Assembly: GCA_017984215.1 (NCBI GenBank)
Contig: JAGOAA010000004.1
Coordinates: forward strand, 1 to 64,000
Length of the DNA stretch: 64,000 nt
Origin: Cytophagaceae bacterium
GTDB taxonomy: Bacteria > Bacteroidota > Bacteroidia > Cytophagales > Spirosomataceae
Direction: 5' to 3'
The notes under the pieces were generated by a model that did not search any database, was not told the DNA's origin, and saw only the letters and a list, made by a program, of their open reading frames with translations. Numbering within the stretch: the first letter of the stretch is position 1; every line of letters begins with the position of its first letter. Positions 26,601-35,928 of the stretch are shown here, in pieces. Position numbers and translations under genes: made by a program.

Positions 26601-26991
26601 CACGGAGCGTATGGTAAATACGTTTGAATCCGTGTATATCGAAAACAAAGGAAAAGGGAAGTTTGAGATGCACTTCTTGCCGGCTTTGGCTCAGGTTTCG
26701 AAAGTGATGGTTTTGCGTACGGAAGATGTGGATAAGGATGGAAATTTGGACGTTTTATTGGGAGGCAATTTCAATGGGGCTTCGATGTACCAGGCCCGTT
26801 ATGATGCTTTCTTTGGATTGATTCTTAAAGGAAATGGGAAAGGCGGATTTAGTCCCATGATTCCGACGGAAACCGGATTTTTACAAGATGGTGATGTGCG
26901 GGATATGAAGATTATCAATACACCCAAGGGGCCATTGTATTTTGTGACGCGTAACTCGGCTACGATGCAAATCTTTAAAAAGCTGAATTAA
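23698..26991 (+). CDS. FG-GAP/VCBS repeat lipoprotein with ASPIC/UnbV domain, copy 2
   Basis: 1097 aa, co-linear with the preceding gene over the whole length: same leader type (Cys17 in GFLACKSGDD), same opening (LPASKTHIDFTNQ, YFYNGGGVASGDINNDGLVD), the same ~13 Ca2+ loops and an ASPIC/UnbV domain at about 505-585 (FGIGAKVILK, MMPTRGFMSSVEPMLLFGIG). The two are diverged tandem duplicates rather than a recent copy. The TAA overlaps the start of the next gene by one base, so the three FG-GAP genes are coupled. Confidence 0.88.
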   Translation: MNKYLAFFILSIGFLACKSGDDVQLFEKLPASKTHIDFTNQIKETPDFNILDYLYFYNGGGVASGDINNDGLVDLFFTSNQGKNKLYLNKGNMEFDDISEKAGVAGFSDWKTGVTMADVNGDGFLDIYVCAVSNFKGMEGSNELYINNGDNTFSEKANEFGLDFTGFSTQAAFFDYDKDGDLDCYLLNHAVHNTRSYDRVNTRMLKDNEAGDYLYRNDGGKFKDISAESGIYQAAMGYGLGISVADLNNDGWLDIYVSNDFHEDDYYYINQKDGTYKEGIKEHFKHLSRFSMGSDIADINNDGYQDVMTLDMYPEDEKVEKSSVGEDPLDIYMYKLQFGYFNQYSRNCLQLNMSGQKFADIAASSGVAATDWSWSTLMADYDGDGLKDIFISNGILRRPNDLDYLKFVIGDSLHYGLPTSHKLDQEAIDLMPSGKVHNYLYQGSKDLRFKDKSLAWGFEEEGISNGSSYADLDNDGDLDLISNNLNEPAGIYENHSRELLKNNFVKVKFKGEGMNTFGIGAKVILKTKDGQQLQQMMPTRGFMSSVEPMLLFGIGQLSQVDSMIVIWENEKMQIIKNPKINELLTLDQKNAQMLVKDFQFFTQTKALFEEVTNAFNIPFLHQENTYFDFNRELLVPFKVSIEGPKMAVGDVNGDGLEDFYVGGAKYQAGQLYVQKPNGFALSPQASFKVDSLYEDVDALFFDADGDKDLDLYVVTGGNEFFDKMPEQFDRLYKNDGKGNFTRDAKALPAMYDNKSVVRPADFDRDGDIDLFVGGRVVGYHYGYSPKSYLLVNNGKGQFSDRTQSLAPDLREAGMLTEAIWADIDRDGDQDLTVVGDWMPIKTYENQKGKLTLVENGLEEFTGFWGGLTAGDFDKDGDVDFVVGNLGTNTKLRKQVDGKLRMLIKDIDKNDTEEHIISYNRGDDWYPINSKDEMGKQIPSIISKKYTKYNEFAGNTIEDLFGDSELKGATERMVNTFESVYIENKGKGKFEMHFLPALAQVSKVMVLRTEDVDKDGNLDVLLGGNFNGASMYQARYDAFFGLILKGNGKGGFSPMIPTETGFLQDGDVRDMKIINTPKGPLYFVTRNSATMQIFKKLN

Positions 26992-28469
26992 TGCGGAAAA
27001 TCCTCGGATTGCTACTATTTCTAGGCATTGCGGTTGCGTCTTGTATACGTGATGTAAAGGAAGGCGAGCAATTGGCCAAACAATACTGTGCGTCTTGTCA
27101 CATGCTACCCAGCCCAGCTTTGTTGCCACAAAATGTATGGAAATACTCGACGCTTCCCTATATGGGAATTATGTTGGGCGTTTCGCATGAGATAGACCAA
27201 TTGGAAAAACCGCTTTCCGATTATGCAATCATGCGACCGGCGTCTCAAATGATTCCGGATGAGGATTGGGAAAAAATCAAGGAATATTATCTTACGGAGG
27301 CTCCCAAAGAATTAGCCATGCCAGCTTACCCTGCATTGCCGGAGGAAAATGAATTATTCGCCATTGAAGATTTAGCTGTTTCCAAAGCAAATGCAACGAT
27401 TCCTAATTTTACTGCGGTACGGATCGATGCTTTGAAGCATCAAATTGTCGCGGGTGATCAATCCAATCGGGTTATCTGGATATTGGATGCCACAGGAAAA
27501 CCTAAGCAGCAATTGGAAAATCAAGATGCGCTGACCTACATCGAATCTTGGAAAGGGCAATACCTTTTTACATTTATTGGGACTACTACCCAAGCAAATC
27601 CGGATGTGAATGGCTCAATAAAAACATACACTTCTGGAGAGCCAAACATGCTCATCAAAGGGTTAAATCGCCCCATTGAATTAAAGGCTCGTGATTTAGA
27701 TGGAGATGGTCAGGACGAATTAATCAGCAGTGAATTTGGATTCATGCAAGGAGGGATGTCGGTTTGGAAGAAAAAAGGAACCAACTGGACAAAGAAAACC
27801 TTAAATCCGCAGACGGGTGCGACGCATGTGGATGTCCGCGATTTTAATGGCGATGGACGTTTGGATATCGTTGCATTATTTGCCCAAGGAGACGAACGTA
27901 TCATGCTTTATACGAATAAAGGAGGCTTGAATTTTGAAGAAACACGTCTCATGCGCTTCCCTTCGATTTATGGTACGAGTTCCTTTGATATGGGTGATAT
28001 TGATGGCGATGGCGATTTGGATATCGTTTGTACAGCGGGTGATAATGCTGATTTTTCAACGATTTTAAAGCCTTATCACGGGGTCTACGTCTACACGAAT
28101 CAAGGAAACATGACCTTCAAGCAACAAGCATTTTATCCCCAAAATGGTGCGACCAAGGTGATGTTAGCAGATTTAGATGCCGATGGGGATCAAGACATGT
28201 TATCGATTGCCTTATTTCCAGACGTGGCAAATCGTCCTGCGGAAGGCTTGATTTATTTTGAAAATACAGGTAAAGCGTTTAATCAACGAAGCATTCCGGT
28301 AAATCATTTGGGGCGCTGGTCGGTGATGGACATCGCCGACATTGAAGGGGATGGGGATTTGGATGTCGTTTTAGGCAGTCATGCCGTGGCGAAGTTCCCT
28401 GCAGGCGGATTTGATCCAGCCTGGAAGACCGCTAAAGGAATTTTAATTTTACGAAACAAAAAACGATGA
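26991..28469 (+). CDS. FG-GAP repeat lipoprotein with c-type cytochrome motif
   Basis: 492 aa. Lipobox VASC with Cys18, then a haem-binding CASCH motif about 14 residues downstream (EGEQLAKQYCASCHMLPSP), the arrangement of a small c-type cytochrome domain, with candidate axial methionines in LPYMGIMLG or in the PASQMIPDEDWEKIKEYYL region that usually closes the haem pocket. The rest is an FG-GAP propeller with about five DxDxDG loops (DLDGDGQDE, DFNGDGRLD, DIDGDGDLD). A surface or periplasmic electron-transfer role is possible. It overlaps its neighbours on both sides. Confidence 0.85.
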   Translation: MRKILGLLLFLGIAVASCIRDVKEGEQLAKQYCASCHMLPSPALLPQNVWKYSTLPYMGIMLGVSHEIDQLEKPLSDYAIMRPASQMIPDEDWEKIKEYYLTEAPKELAMPAYPALPEENELFAIEDLAVSKANATIPNFTAVRIDALKHQIVAGDQSNRVIWILDATGKPKQQLENQDALTYIESWKGQYLFTFIGTTTQANPDVNGSIKTYTSGEPNMLIKGLNRPIELKARDLDGDGQDELISSEFGFMQGGMSVWKKKGTNWTKKTLNPQTGATHVDVRDFNGDGRLDIVALFAQGDERIMLYTNKGGLNFEETRLMRFPSIYGTSSFDMGDIDGDGDLDIVCTAGDNADFSTILKPYHGVYVYTNQGNMTFKQQAFYPQNGATKVMLADLDADGDQDMLSIALFPDVANRPAEGLIYFENTGKAFNQRSIPVNHLGRWSVMDIADIEGDGDLDVVLGSHAVAKFPAGGFDPAWKTAKGILILRNKKR

Positions 28470-30970
28470 GGCAGGTATTGCTTATGTGTTGCTTGCTCTT
28501 GTCCTTCGCTTCGCTGGGTCAAAAAAGAGGCTACTTTATTTTTTCAGGAACCATTCAGGATGTTGAAACCAAAGCTCCTTTGGAGGGGGCATCAGTCCTA
28601 TTTTCAGGCTTGTCGATCGGTGCACGGACAGATTCTAGTGGTCATTTTTCGGTCACTTTGCCCTCACGTTCCTATCAAATGGTTTATCGCAGCTTGGGGT
28701 ATAAATTCAAGACGGGTCGAATAGACTTGAAGGAGAATGCCCAGGTCAAAATCTTCTTGGAGAAGTCGGAACAGATTCTAGATGAGGTCGTTATTTCGGC
28801 GGAGAAGTCGGATGCCAATGTCAATCGCACCATCATGGGTGTAGAAAAGATGTCAAGCAAGACCTTAAAAAAGCTTCCCAATTTGATGGGGGAGGCCGAT
28901 GTAATACGAAGCATCATGTTATTGCCTGGCGTTTCCACGGTCGGGGAAGGCGCTTCCGGATTTAATGTGCGCGGAGGAAATGTGGATCAAAACCTTGTTT
29001 TATTGGATGGTGTCCCTTTGTTCAATACGTCCCATTTATTTGGATTTTTTACGGGATTTAATGCCGACATGGTCCAGGATTTAAGTTTGTACAAAGGCGG
29101 TATTCCGAGTATGTATGGCGGTCGGGCGTCTTCCGTGTTAGATGTTCGCGTCAAAGAAGGTAATTTTGAAAAATGGGGAATCCAAGGTGGGGTAGGCCCT
29201 ATCTCCAGCCGATTGTTGGTAGATGGCCCCTTAGTCAAAGGGAAAACGTCGTTGATTCTGGGTGCGCGTGGCTCTATGTCGGATTTTTATCTAGGTTATT
29301 TTCCGAATCCCGCATTACAGAAAAGCAAAGCTGATTTCTACGATGTAAACTTTAAGTTGACGCATAAATTGAGCGAAAACCAACGTATTTCCTTGTCTGG
29401 CTACATCAGTCATGATGGTTTCAAATTCGCTTCGGATACCTTGTATTCATGGGAGACGAAGACTTTGAGTTTTCAGCACCACGCCCTTTGGAAGAATTGG
29501 TCACATCATTTCACCGCATTTGCGAGTGATTATGCCTATGGAATTGATGGATTAAAATCGGGTTATGAGTTTGCATGGAAGCCATCAATTGCTCAAAAGA
29601 CTCTTCGAGAAGATCTTAGTCTTGATTTAAAACAATTGGGTCGCGTCGATTTAGGGGCAGAATTCAATGCTTACCGAAATGATGCGGGTACATTTAAGCC
29701 TAGCTCGGAAAAATCTGTCGTCAATACCTTCCCCATGCAAGCGGAAAATTCCCGTGAAATGTCGGTTTATGTGGGACATAGTCTGCCATTGGGAAAGCGA
29801 GTTAGTTTGGATTATGGACTTCGCTATGCCTATTATCAGTTATTGGGTGCCCAAACATTTTATCAATACAAGTCAGGCATGCCTCGAGCCTTAAATACCA
29901 TCGTTGATACTGTGCAGTACCAAGGTGGTAATGTGATTCAAGCCTATGGGGGTTTTGAACCGCGTTTGTCTTTGGCGGTGAAGTTGGATACCAACACATC
30001 GGTTAAATTAGGCTTTAATCGCATGCAACAATTCATGCATTTATTGTCGAATACGATGGCCGTTTCGCCGGTGGATATTTGGAAAAATTCGAATCCTTAT
30101 TTGCCGCAGCAGGTGGCGGATCAGTATTCGATTGGTTTGTTTAAGAATTTTACCAACGACCAAAATGCGGTCTTCGAGGCCTCGGCTGAGTTTTATTACA
30201 AGCGCTTATCGAATGTGATTGATTACATCGATGGGGCTGCTTTGTATTTGAACCCGACGGTTGAAACACAATTGCTGGTCGGGAAAGGACGTGCCTATGG
30301 GGCAGAATTTTTCTTGAAAAAGGCGCGTGGTACACGTTTGACGGGATGGGTTTCTTATACCTATGCGCGGTCATTTCGCTTGATTGAAGCCAATGAAAAC
30401 CAAATGGCAGCAAATTTTGGCAAGGAATTTCCGGCCAATTTTGATATGCCGCATAATTTTAAGTTTGTGTTGAATAATCGCTTGACCAAGCGCATTTCAT
30501 TTAATGCGAATTTTACCTATACGTCTGGTCGACCTATCACCTATCCAAATGCACGTTACAAGGTTTATGCCTTTAATGATTTGTATGATTACGGGTATGC
30601 AAATGGTATTTTCCCGCGGCCAGGTTTGACTCCTACGACGTATACCTATGGAGGATCCAACAATACCTATTTGACCAATACGACGATTCAGCCCTTATTG
30701 GATGGCTATTCGAGTCCAAGTTTCACATTGCGCAACCAAGAGCGAATTCCATTTTACATGCGGATGGATATTGGATTTACGATTGAGCCTAAGGAAGGAA
30801 AACGCTGGCAGGGAAGTTGGAATTTCTCTGTCTACAATATATTGTCTAGACAGAACGCTTATTCGATCTTTTTTAGATCATCTACAGGCTTGATTAATCA
30901 GGCTAGAACATATCAATTATCAGTTTTGGGAGCTGCAATTCCATCTGTAACCTATAATTTTAAATTTTGA
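28466..30970 (+). CDS. TonB-dependent receptor with N-terminal carboxypeptidase-like domain
   Basis: Outer-membrane transporter of 834 aa, not of the SusC type. Signal peptide (LLLSFASLGQ), CarboxypepD_reg-like domain about 27-105 (GTIQDVETKAPLEGASVLF), plug with LPGVSTVGEGASGFNVRGGNVDQNLVLLDGVPLFN split by short variable stretches, then a barrel ending in PSVTYNFKF. The ATGA overlap with the cytochrome/FG-GAP gene and the TGATG overlap with the DUF4249 gene place it firmly in the operon. TonB receptor plus DUF4249 is a recurring pair in Bacteroidota. The substrate is unknown. Confidence 0.92.
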   Translation: MRQVLLMCCLLLSFASLGQKRGYFIFSGTIQDVETKAPLEGASVLFSGLSIGARTDSSGHFSVTLPSRSYQMVYRSLGYKFKTGRIDLKENAQVKIFLEKSEQILDEVVISAEKSDANVNRTIMGVEKMSSKTLKKLPNLMGEADVIRSIMLLPGVSTVGEGASGFNVRGGNVDQNLVLLDGVPLFNTSHLFGFFTGFNADMVQDLSLYKGGIPSMYGGRASSVLDVRVKEGNFEKWGIQGGVGPISSRLLVDGPLVKGKTSLILGARGSMSDFYLGYFPNPALQKSKADFYDVNFKLTHKLSENQRISLSGYISHDGFKFASDTLYSWETKTLSFQHHALWKNWSHHFTAFASDYAYGIDGLKSGYEFAWKPSIAQKTLREDLSLDLKQLGRVDLGAEFNAYRNDAGTFKPSSEKSVVNTFPMQAENSREMSVYVGHSLPLGKRVSLDYGLRYAYYQLLGAQTFYQYKSGMPRALNTIVDTVQYQGGNVIQAYGGFEPRLSLAVKLDTNTSVKLGFNRMQQFMHLLSNTMAVSPVDIWKNSNPYLPQQVADQYSIGLFKNFTNDQNAVFEASAEFYYKRLSNVIDYIDGAALYLNPTVETQLLVGKGRAYGAEFFLKKARGTRLTGWVSYTYARSFRLIEANENQMAANFGKEFPANFDMPHNFKFVLNNRLTKRISFNANFTYTSGRPITYPNARYKVYAFNDLYDYGYANGIFPRPGLTPTTYTYGGSNNTYLTNTTIQPLLDGYSSPSFTLRNQERIPFYMRMDIGFTIEPKEGKRWQGSWNFSVYNILSRQNAYSIFFRSSTGLINQARTYQLSVLGAAIPSVTYNFKF

Positions 30971-32028
30971 TGAGGAGGATATTGGCATTTGTTGGCTTGT
31001 TGGGCTTGTTCTCCTGTGAGACTGAAATTACGGATTTCAAAACAGAGAACTTGAGTGATGCCGTGGTGGTCTATGGGGAGATGTCAAATTTGGCTGGACC
31101 TTATACCGTTCGGATTAATTATACATCTGGGTATTCGCCCTTTGATCCGACCCAATTTCAGGGGCAATCGATCCCTGGGGCAGATGTTCGCATTGTAGAC
31201 GAGTCAGGTGCAGCCATCAGCTTGAAGGAAATTCAAAAGGGTATGTACCAGACGCCAGCTACTTTTAAAGGGCAAGTGGGTAAAAAGTACCAATTAAAAA
31301 TCATGACGCCAGATGGTTTAGCCATTGCGTCAACTTGGCAAGAGTTAACGAAGCCCGTTGATTTGAAGTCATTTGAATCCACCTATTCCAATGCTGAGAA
31401 AGTTGAGGAAATGCATTTTAACGTGCGGGCAAGTGTTCAAGATTCACAAGGACAGAATGATTATTATTTAGTCAAACGACAAGATTTCATTCAATTTTTG
31501 ACCACCTGTCCGACGCCTCCTGCGCCGCCAGCTCCGGTGCCAATTTGTTACAATAAATGTTGGCAAGCTGTTCAAAACACCCAGCCGATTTTAGCTGATG
31601 ATGCCTTTTTGAATGGTCGGGAAATTGCATTGTCCTTAGCATCTGTTCCTTATGATGACTTTACGGAATGGTTTGTGCAATTGGAAGTGTATCATATCGA
31701 CCAATCGACCCATCAGTTTTGGAAGCGTCAAGAAGATCAGCGGACATTGGGTGGTGGGATTTTTGATAAAGTTCCTGCGCAGATTATTGGTAATTTGACA
31801 TGCTTGAATAAGCCGGAGCGCCAGGTTCTTGGTTACTTCATGGTGGCAGGTAAAAGCAAACAACGATTGTTCATAGATCGCTACAATGGTATACCTGCAG
31901 CATCTTATCAAAAGCTTGTTAATTACGTTGACTTTAAAAAAATGCGCTATGCTGAATCCCCCTTATGGGATTGTCGGAAGGCCGCATGGGTACCCTACAA
32001 TGTCGGCTTAACTTTACCAGTTTACTGA
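30970..32028 (+). CDS. DUF4249 family lipoprotein
   Basis: 352 aa with lipobox LFSC (Cys16), followed by the DUF4249 opening CETEITDFKTENLSDAVVVYGEMSN, read here in two parts: ETEITDF and VVVYGEM. The family accompanies TonB-dependent receptors and is thought to act as a surface accessory, like SusD. A Pro/Cys-rich insert (TTCPTPPAPPAPVPIC, then YNKC) around residues 178-197 may form a disulfide-bonded loop. The ATG overlaps the receptor stop as TGATG; the alternative TTG one codon earlier is less likely. Confidence 0.85.
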   Translation: MRRILAFVGLLGLFSCETEITDFKTENLSDAVVVYGEMSNLAGPYTVRINYTSGYSPFDPTQFQGQSIPGADVRIVDESGAAISLKEIQKGMYQTPATFKGQVGKKYQLKIMTPDGLAIASTWQELTKPVDLKSFESTYSNAEKVEEMHFNVRASVQDSQGQNDYYLVKRQDFIQFLTTCPTPPAPPAPVPICYNKCWQAVQNTQPILADDAFLNGREIALSLASVPYDDFTEWFVQLEVYHIDQSTHQFWKRQEDQRTLGGGIFDKVPAQIIGNLTCLNKPERQVLGYFMVAGKSKQRLFIDRYNGIPAASYQKLVNYVDFKKMRYAESPLWDCRKAAWVPYNVGLTLPVY

Positions 32029-32052
32029 TCAAAATTTTCGTGTTCAACCCTT

Positions 32053-32085
32053 ACCTTTGGCAATCCTCCCAGGTTTGCCAAAGGT
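32053..32085. repeat. CTTTGGCAATCCT inverted repeat, copy 2
   Basis: ACCTTTGGCAATCCT, CCC, AGGTTTGCCAAAGGT: a 15-bp stem with the same single T-T mismatch as the other copies. It lies between the DUF4249 gene and the acyl-CoA dehydrogenase gene. No T-run follows. Confidence 0.85.
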
Positions 32086-32165
32086 AGCTGGATAAAGCGC
32101 AAACTAGTATGCTTGCATAATAGTTTTTTTCTCTGCAAATTTGCTTCCATCTAAACTGAAAAATT

Positions 32166-33926
32166 ATGCCGAGAGAATATGACCGTCGCAACCTCGACTT
32201 CATTCTGAAAGAGGTTTTCAATTATGGTTCTTTGTGCCAATATCCCCGTTATGCTGATTATGCTCCAGACATGTTTGACATGGTCTTGGATTCTGCCGAA
32301 CAAATTGCTGACCGCCATTTGCGTCCGCATTTTGTGGATGCCGACCGTAAGCAGGCAGAATTAGTCAATGGTACCGTTCAGGTCCATCATTCCGTGGAAG
32401 CCTATGTCAAGGAAATGGGTGATTCGGGGATGATCGGTGCGACATTTTCCTATGAAAAAGGAGGTCAGCAATTGCCTTCGATTGTAGGCGGTGCGCATGA
32501 ATTTATTCGGGGAGCGGCCAATAATTCGATCGTGATGTTTACGGGATTAAGTAACGGAGCAGCACACCTCATTGCGAGTTTTGGATCCGAAGAATTGAAG
32601 CAAGCGTTTGTACCCAACATGCTTGCCGGAAAGTGGACAGGCACCATGTGTTTGACCGAACCGCAAGCGGGTAGCTCGTTGAATGATGTAAATACGACTG
32701 CAAAGGATTTGGGCAATGGGACTTATTCGATTAAGGGGCAGAAAGTTTTTATCTCCGGTGGCGATAATCACTTCTCGGAAAATATCATTCACTTGGTTTT
32801 AGCCCGTTTGGAAGGTGCGCCTAAAGGAACGAAGGGTATTTCACTTTTTGTGGTCCCTAAGCGCCGACAAGAAAATGGGCAATGGGTTTCGAACGAAGTT
32901 ACCTCGATGGGACTTTACCATAAAATGGGCCAAAAAGCGACACCGGCCTTACACCTTTCTTTTGGGGACAAAGGGGATTCCATTGGCTATTTGGTCGGGG
33001 AGCCCAACAAAGGCTTAATGTACATGTTCCAAATGATGAATGAAGCCCGCCTGGGTGTGGGCATGGGTGGCGCTTACATCGCTTCGGCGGCTTATCATTT
33101 CTCAAAACAATATGCGTCTGAGCGTAGCCAAGGTCGAAAATTGACCAACAAAGATCCAGAGACGCCACCGACACTCATTCAAAATCACCCGGATGTACAA
33201 CGCATGTTGTATTACCAAAAGTCGATCATGGAAGGCGCCATGGGCTTATTATTCCAATGTTTTCTTTGGGAAGATTTATCCAAATGCCTTACAGGGGATG
33301 AGCAAAAAGAAGCGCAGATGCTTTTGGATTTAATGACCCCGGTGGCAAAAACCTATCCGGCAGAACAAGGAACTTTAGCTGTAAATCAGGGACTTCAAGT
33401 GCTAGGAGGATACGGGTATACTGAAGATTTTCCTTTGGAACAAATGGCGCGCGATGTACGGATTATGTCCATCTATGAGGGCACAACGGGTATTCACGGA
33501 TTAACTTTATTGGGTCGTGGTATTCCAAGTGAACAAGGAAAAGCGGTTCAGGCTTTGGTCAAATTGATTCAAGCAGATATCGCGCAAGGGATGACGCATG
33601 AAACAACGAAACCCTATGCGGAGATGTTGGCCAATGAATTAGCCAGCCTCAATAAGGTAACAATGCATAAATTGAGTAAGGCCAGCCAGCCAGATGTTTT
33701 CTTGGCTGATTCGACACTTTACATGGAATTATTTGGTTTGGTTGTCGTGGCATGGCAATGGTTGAAGCAAGGGAATGTCGCCGTCCGCAATCTTGAATCC
33801 TCTGAAAAATCATTTTATCAAGACAAAATCCATACGATGAAGTTTTTCTATCATTATGAGGTGCCGAAAGCCTTAGGATTGACAAAACGTTTGCTTGATG
33901 ACGAGATTTTAACCATTTTTGAATAA
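32166..33926 (+). CDS. Acyl-CoA dehydrogenase family protein
   Basis: FAD-dependent flavoprotein of 586 aa that introduces the C2-C3 double bond of acyl-CoA (beta-oxidation or a related pathway). Seen: CLTEPQAGSSLNDV of the FAD/substrate region, VLGGYGYTEDFPLEQMARDVRIMSIYEGTTGIHG with the catalytic base Glu438 (YEGTTGI), and a C-terminal AcylCoA_dh_C-like extension. The length puts it with the ~590-aa FadE-like group rather than the ~380-aa short-chain type. It is monocistronic as far as can be seen; chain-length specificity cannot be read. Confidence 0.9.
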   Translation: MPREYDRRNLDFILKEVFNYGSLCQYPRYADYAPDMFDMVLDSAEQIADRHLRPHFVDADRKQAELVNGTVQVHHSVEAYVKEMGDSGMIGATFSYEKGGQQLPSIVGGAHEFIRGAANNSIVMFTGLSNGAAHLIASFGSEELKQAFVPNMLAGKWTGTMCLTEPQAGSSLNDVNTTAKDLGNGTYSIKGQKVFISGGDNHFSENIIHLVLARLEGAPKGTKGISLFVVPKRRQENGQWVSNEVTSMGLYHKMGQKATPALHLSFGDKGDSIGYLVGEPNKGLMYMFQMMNEARLGVGMGGAYIASAAYHFSKQYASERSQGRKLTNKDPETPPTLIQNHPDVQRMLYYQKSIMEGAMGLLFQCFLWEDLSKCLTGDEQKEAQMLLDLMTPVAKTYPAEQGTLAVNQGLQVLGGYGYTEDFPLEQMARDVRIMSIYEGTTGIHGLTLLGRGIPSEQGKAVQALVKLIQADIAQGMTHETTKPYAEMLANELASLNKVTMHKLSKASQPDVFLADSTLYMELFGLVVVAWQWLKQGNVAVRNLESSEKSFYQDKIHTMKFFYHYEVPKALGLTKRLLDDEILTIFE

Positions 33927-33950
33927 TGTATTATCTATAACTTCATCCTA

Positions 33951-35894
33951 ATGTTTAAAAAACTAATTACCTTAAGTTTATTGCTTTGTTCTGGGCAAGT
34001 CTTTGCACAGTACAATGCATACGAATTATTTCACCCATTGTGGAATTATGGCCCTGTTTCTCCGGCGCGTTCGGCAGCAGGTGTTCCGGGTCCAAATTAT
34101 TGGCAAAATGTAGCTGATTATAAAATTTCAGCTTCTTTGGACGATACCAATCGCAAGATTTCAGGGGATGTAGAAATTACCTACAAAAATTATTCGCCTG
34201 ATAAATTACCTTTCCTTTGGTTACAATTAGACCAAAATTCGTTCAATACACAATCACGTGGGGGTAAAACGACGCCTGTTTTGGGTGGTCGTTTTGGAAA
34301 CGTAGCCTTTGATGGTGGGTATAAAATCGAAAGTGTTTCGGTAGACGGGAAACCAGCAAATTTCATTATCGAAGATACACGGATGCAGATTCGCCTAGCA
34401 TCTCCGCTTGCAGAGAAAGCAGGTGTCGCGAAAATCAAAATCGTTTATTCGTTCACTTCACCTAAAAACGGTTCCGACCGCATGGGTATCCAAGAAACGA
34501 AGAACGGCGACATCTACACGGTGGCACAATGGTTTCCGCGTATGTGTGTCTATGATGATATCGAAGGATGGAATGTCTTACCTTATTTAGGTGCAGGTGA
34601 GTTTTATCTTGAGTATGGCAATTTCGAATATTCCATCAATGTACCTGCTTCACACATCGTGGTTGGTTCTGGTGAATTGTTGAATCCTGCAGATGTCTAC
34701 ACTGCTGAGCAAATGAAGCGTTGGGCTGCTGCTAAGGCATCCGAAAAAACGGTGATTATCCGTTCTGCAGCTGAAGTGACTGATGCATCTTCGCGTCCAG
34801 CCAAAGATCGTTTGACATGGAAATTTGCATGTAAAAATGCGCGTGACGTTGCTTTCGCTACGTCAAAAGCATTCATTCAAGATGCGGCCATGATTAATTT
34901 GCCAAGTGGTAAAAAGGCTACTGCAGTTTCTGTTTACCCGATTGAATCGGATGGTGAAAAGGCTTGGGCGCGTTCAACGGAATATGTGAAAGCATCGATT
35001 GAACATTATTCGAATTGGCTATATGAATATACCTATCCTGTGGCTACGAATGTCGCTGGCATCGTTTCGGGTATGGAATATCCAGGGATTATTTTCTGTG
35101 GCTACCGCGATCAAACCGCTTCCTTATGGGGTGTGACGGATCACGAATTTGGCCATAACTGGTTCCCAATGATCATTGGAAATAACGAACGTAAATTTGC
35201 TTGGATGGATGAGGGGTTCAATACATTCATCAACTTCTATTCGACAGATGCGTTTAACAAAGGAGAATACAAGAATCAAAAATTTGATATGCATCAAATC
35301 GCTCCTCGCATGTTCCGTGCGGAGGCAGATCCAATCATGTCCATTCCGGATGTCATTCAAGCGCGCAACTTAGGTTGGGAAGCTTACAACAAACCGGGTT
35401 TTGGCTTACGCATCTTGCGTGAAAACATTTTAGGCGCAGATCGTTTTGATTATGCATTCAAACAATACATTAAAAACTGGGCGTTTAAACATCCTACGCC
35501 ACGTGATTTCTTCCGTTCGATGGAAGATGGTGCAGGTGAGGACTTAGGTTGGTTCTGGAGAGCCTGGTTCTATGAATTGTGGAAATTGGATCAATCAGTA
35601 AAAGATGTTGATTACATCGAACAAGATCCTGCCAAAGGCGCTTTAATCACGATTGAAAATGTAGACAAGATGGCCATGCCGGCGATTGTCGAGGTAGAAC
35701 TTGTGGGCGGTGCCAAAGAACGTTTTACATTCCCTGTGGAAATCTGGCAACGTGGCGGTTCTTGGACATTCAAAACTGCTACCAACCTACCAATCAAATC
35801 GGTAACCATCGATCCTGACCATGTCTTCCCTGACATCAACGGAAAAAATAATACATGGAAGCCTGTTGCTTACAAGGCTCCGAAAGGTAACTAA
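33951..35894 (+). CDS. M1 family zinc metallopeptidase (exported)
   Basis: 647 aa with a signal peptide ([11 protein letters not shown]). Zinc site: HEFGH at 398-402, with the third ligand Glu421 in [11 protein letters not shown] exactly 18 residues later (HExxH-x18-E), and the substrate-binding GMEYPG motif upstream. The N-terminal beta domain ([20 protein letters not shown]) is typical of aminopeptidase N-like proteins. It is likely a periplasmic or secreted aminopeptidase. No T9SS sorting tail is seen; the protein ends at [14 protein letters not shown]. Confidence 0.92.
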   Translation: MFKKLITLSLLLCSGQVFAQYNAYELFHPLWNYGPVSPARSAAGVPGPNYWQNVADYKISASLDDTNRKISGDVEITYKNYSPDKLPFLWLQLDQNSFNTQSRGGKTTPVLGGRFGNVAFDGGYKIESVSVDGKPANFIIEDTRMQIRLASPLAEKAGVAKIKIVYSFTSPKNGSDRMGIQETKNGDIYTVAQWFPRMCVYDDIEGWNVLPYLGAGEFYLEYGNFEYSINVPASHIVVGSGELLNPADVYTAEQMKRWAAAKASEKTVIIRSAAEVTDASSRPAKDRLTWKFACKNARDVAFATSKAFIQDAAMINLPSGKKATAVSVYPIESDGEKAWARSTEYVKASIEHYSNWLYEYTYPVATNVAGIVSGMEYPGIIFCGYRDQTASLWGVTDHEFGHNWFPMIIGNNERKFAWMDEGFNTFINFYSTDAFNKGEYKNQKFDMHQIAPRMFRAEADPIMSIPDVIQARNLGWEAYNKPGFGLRILRENILGADRFDYAFKQYIKNWAFKHPTPRDFFRSMEDGAGEDLGWFWRAWFYELWKLDQSVKDVDYIEQDPAKGALITIENVDKMAMPAIVEVELVGGAKERFTFPVEIWQRGGSWTFKTATNLPIKSVTIDPDHVFPDINGKNNTWKPVAYKAPKGN

Positions 35895-35896
35895 AC

Positions 35897-35927
35897 AAAA
35901 AGCCCCGATGCGAATCGGGGCTTTTTT
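35897..35927. terminator. Bidirectional intrinsic terminator
   Basis: A 13-bp perfect stem (35897-35909 with 35914-35926), loop GCGA, flanked by A and T runs. It ends the M1 peptidase transcript and, on the other strand, that of tyrA. Confidence 0.9.
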
Positions 35928-35928
35928 G

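Noticed and set aside
26085-26648. 187-codon open frame antisense to the second FG-GAP gene
   Set aside because: The Asp-rich repeat codons (GAT, GAC) read as ATC/GTC on the other strand and deplete stop codons, giving spurious frames rich in Ser and Pro; similar shadows occur in the first copy.
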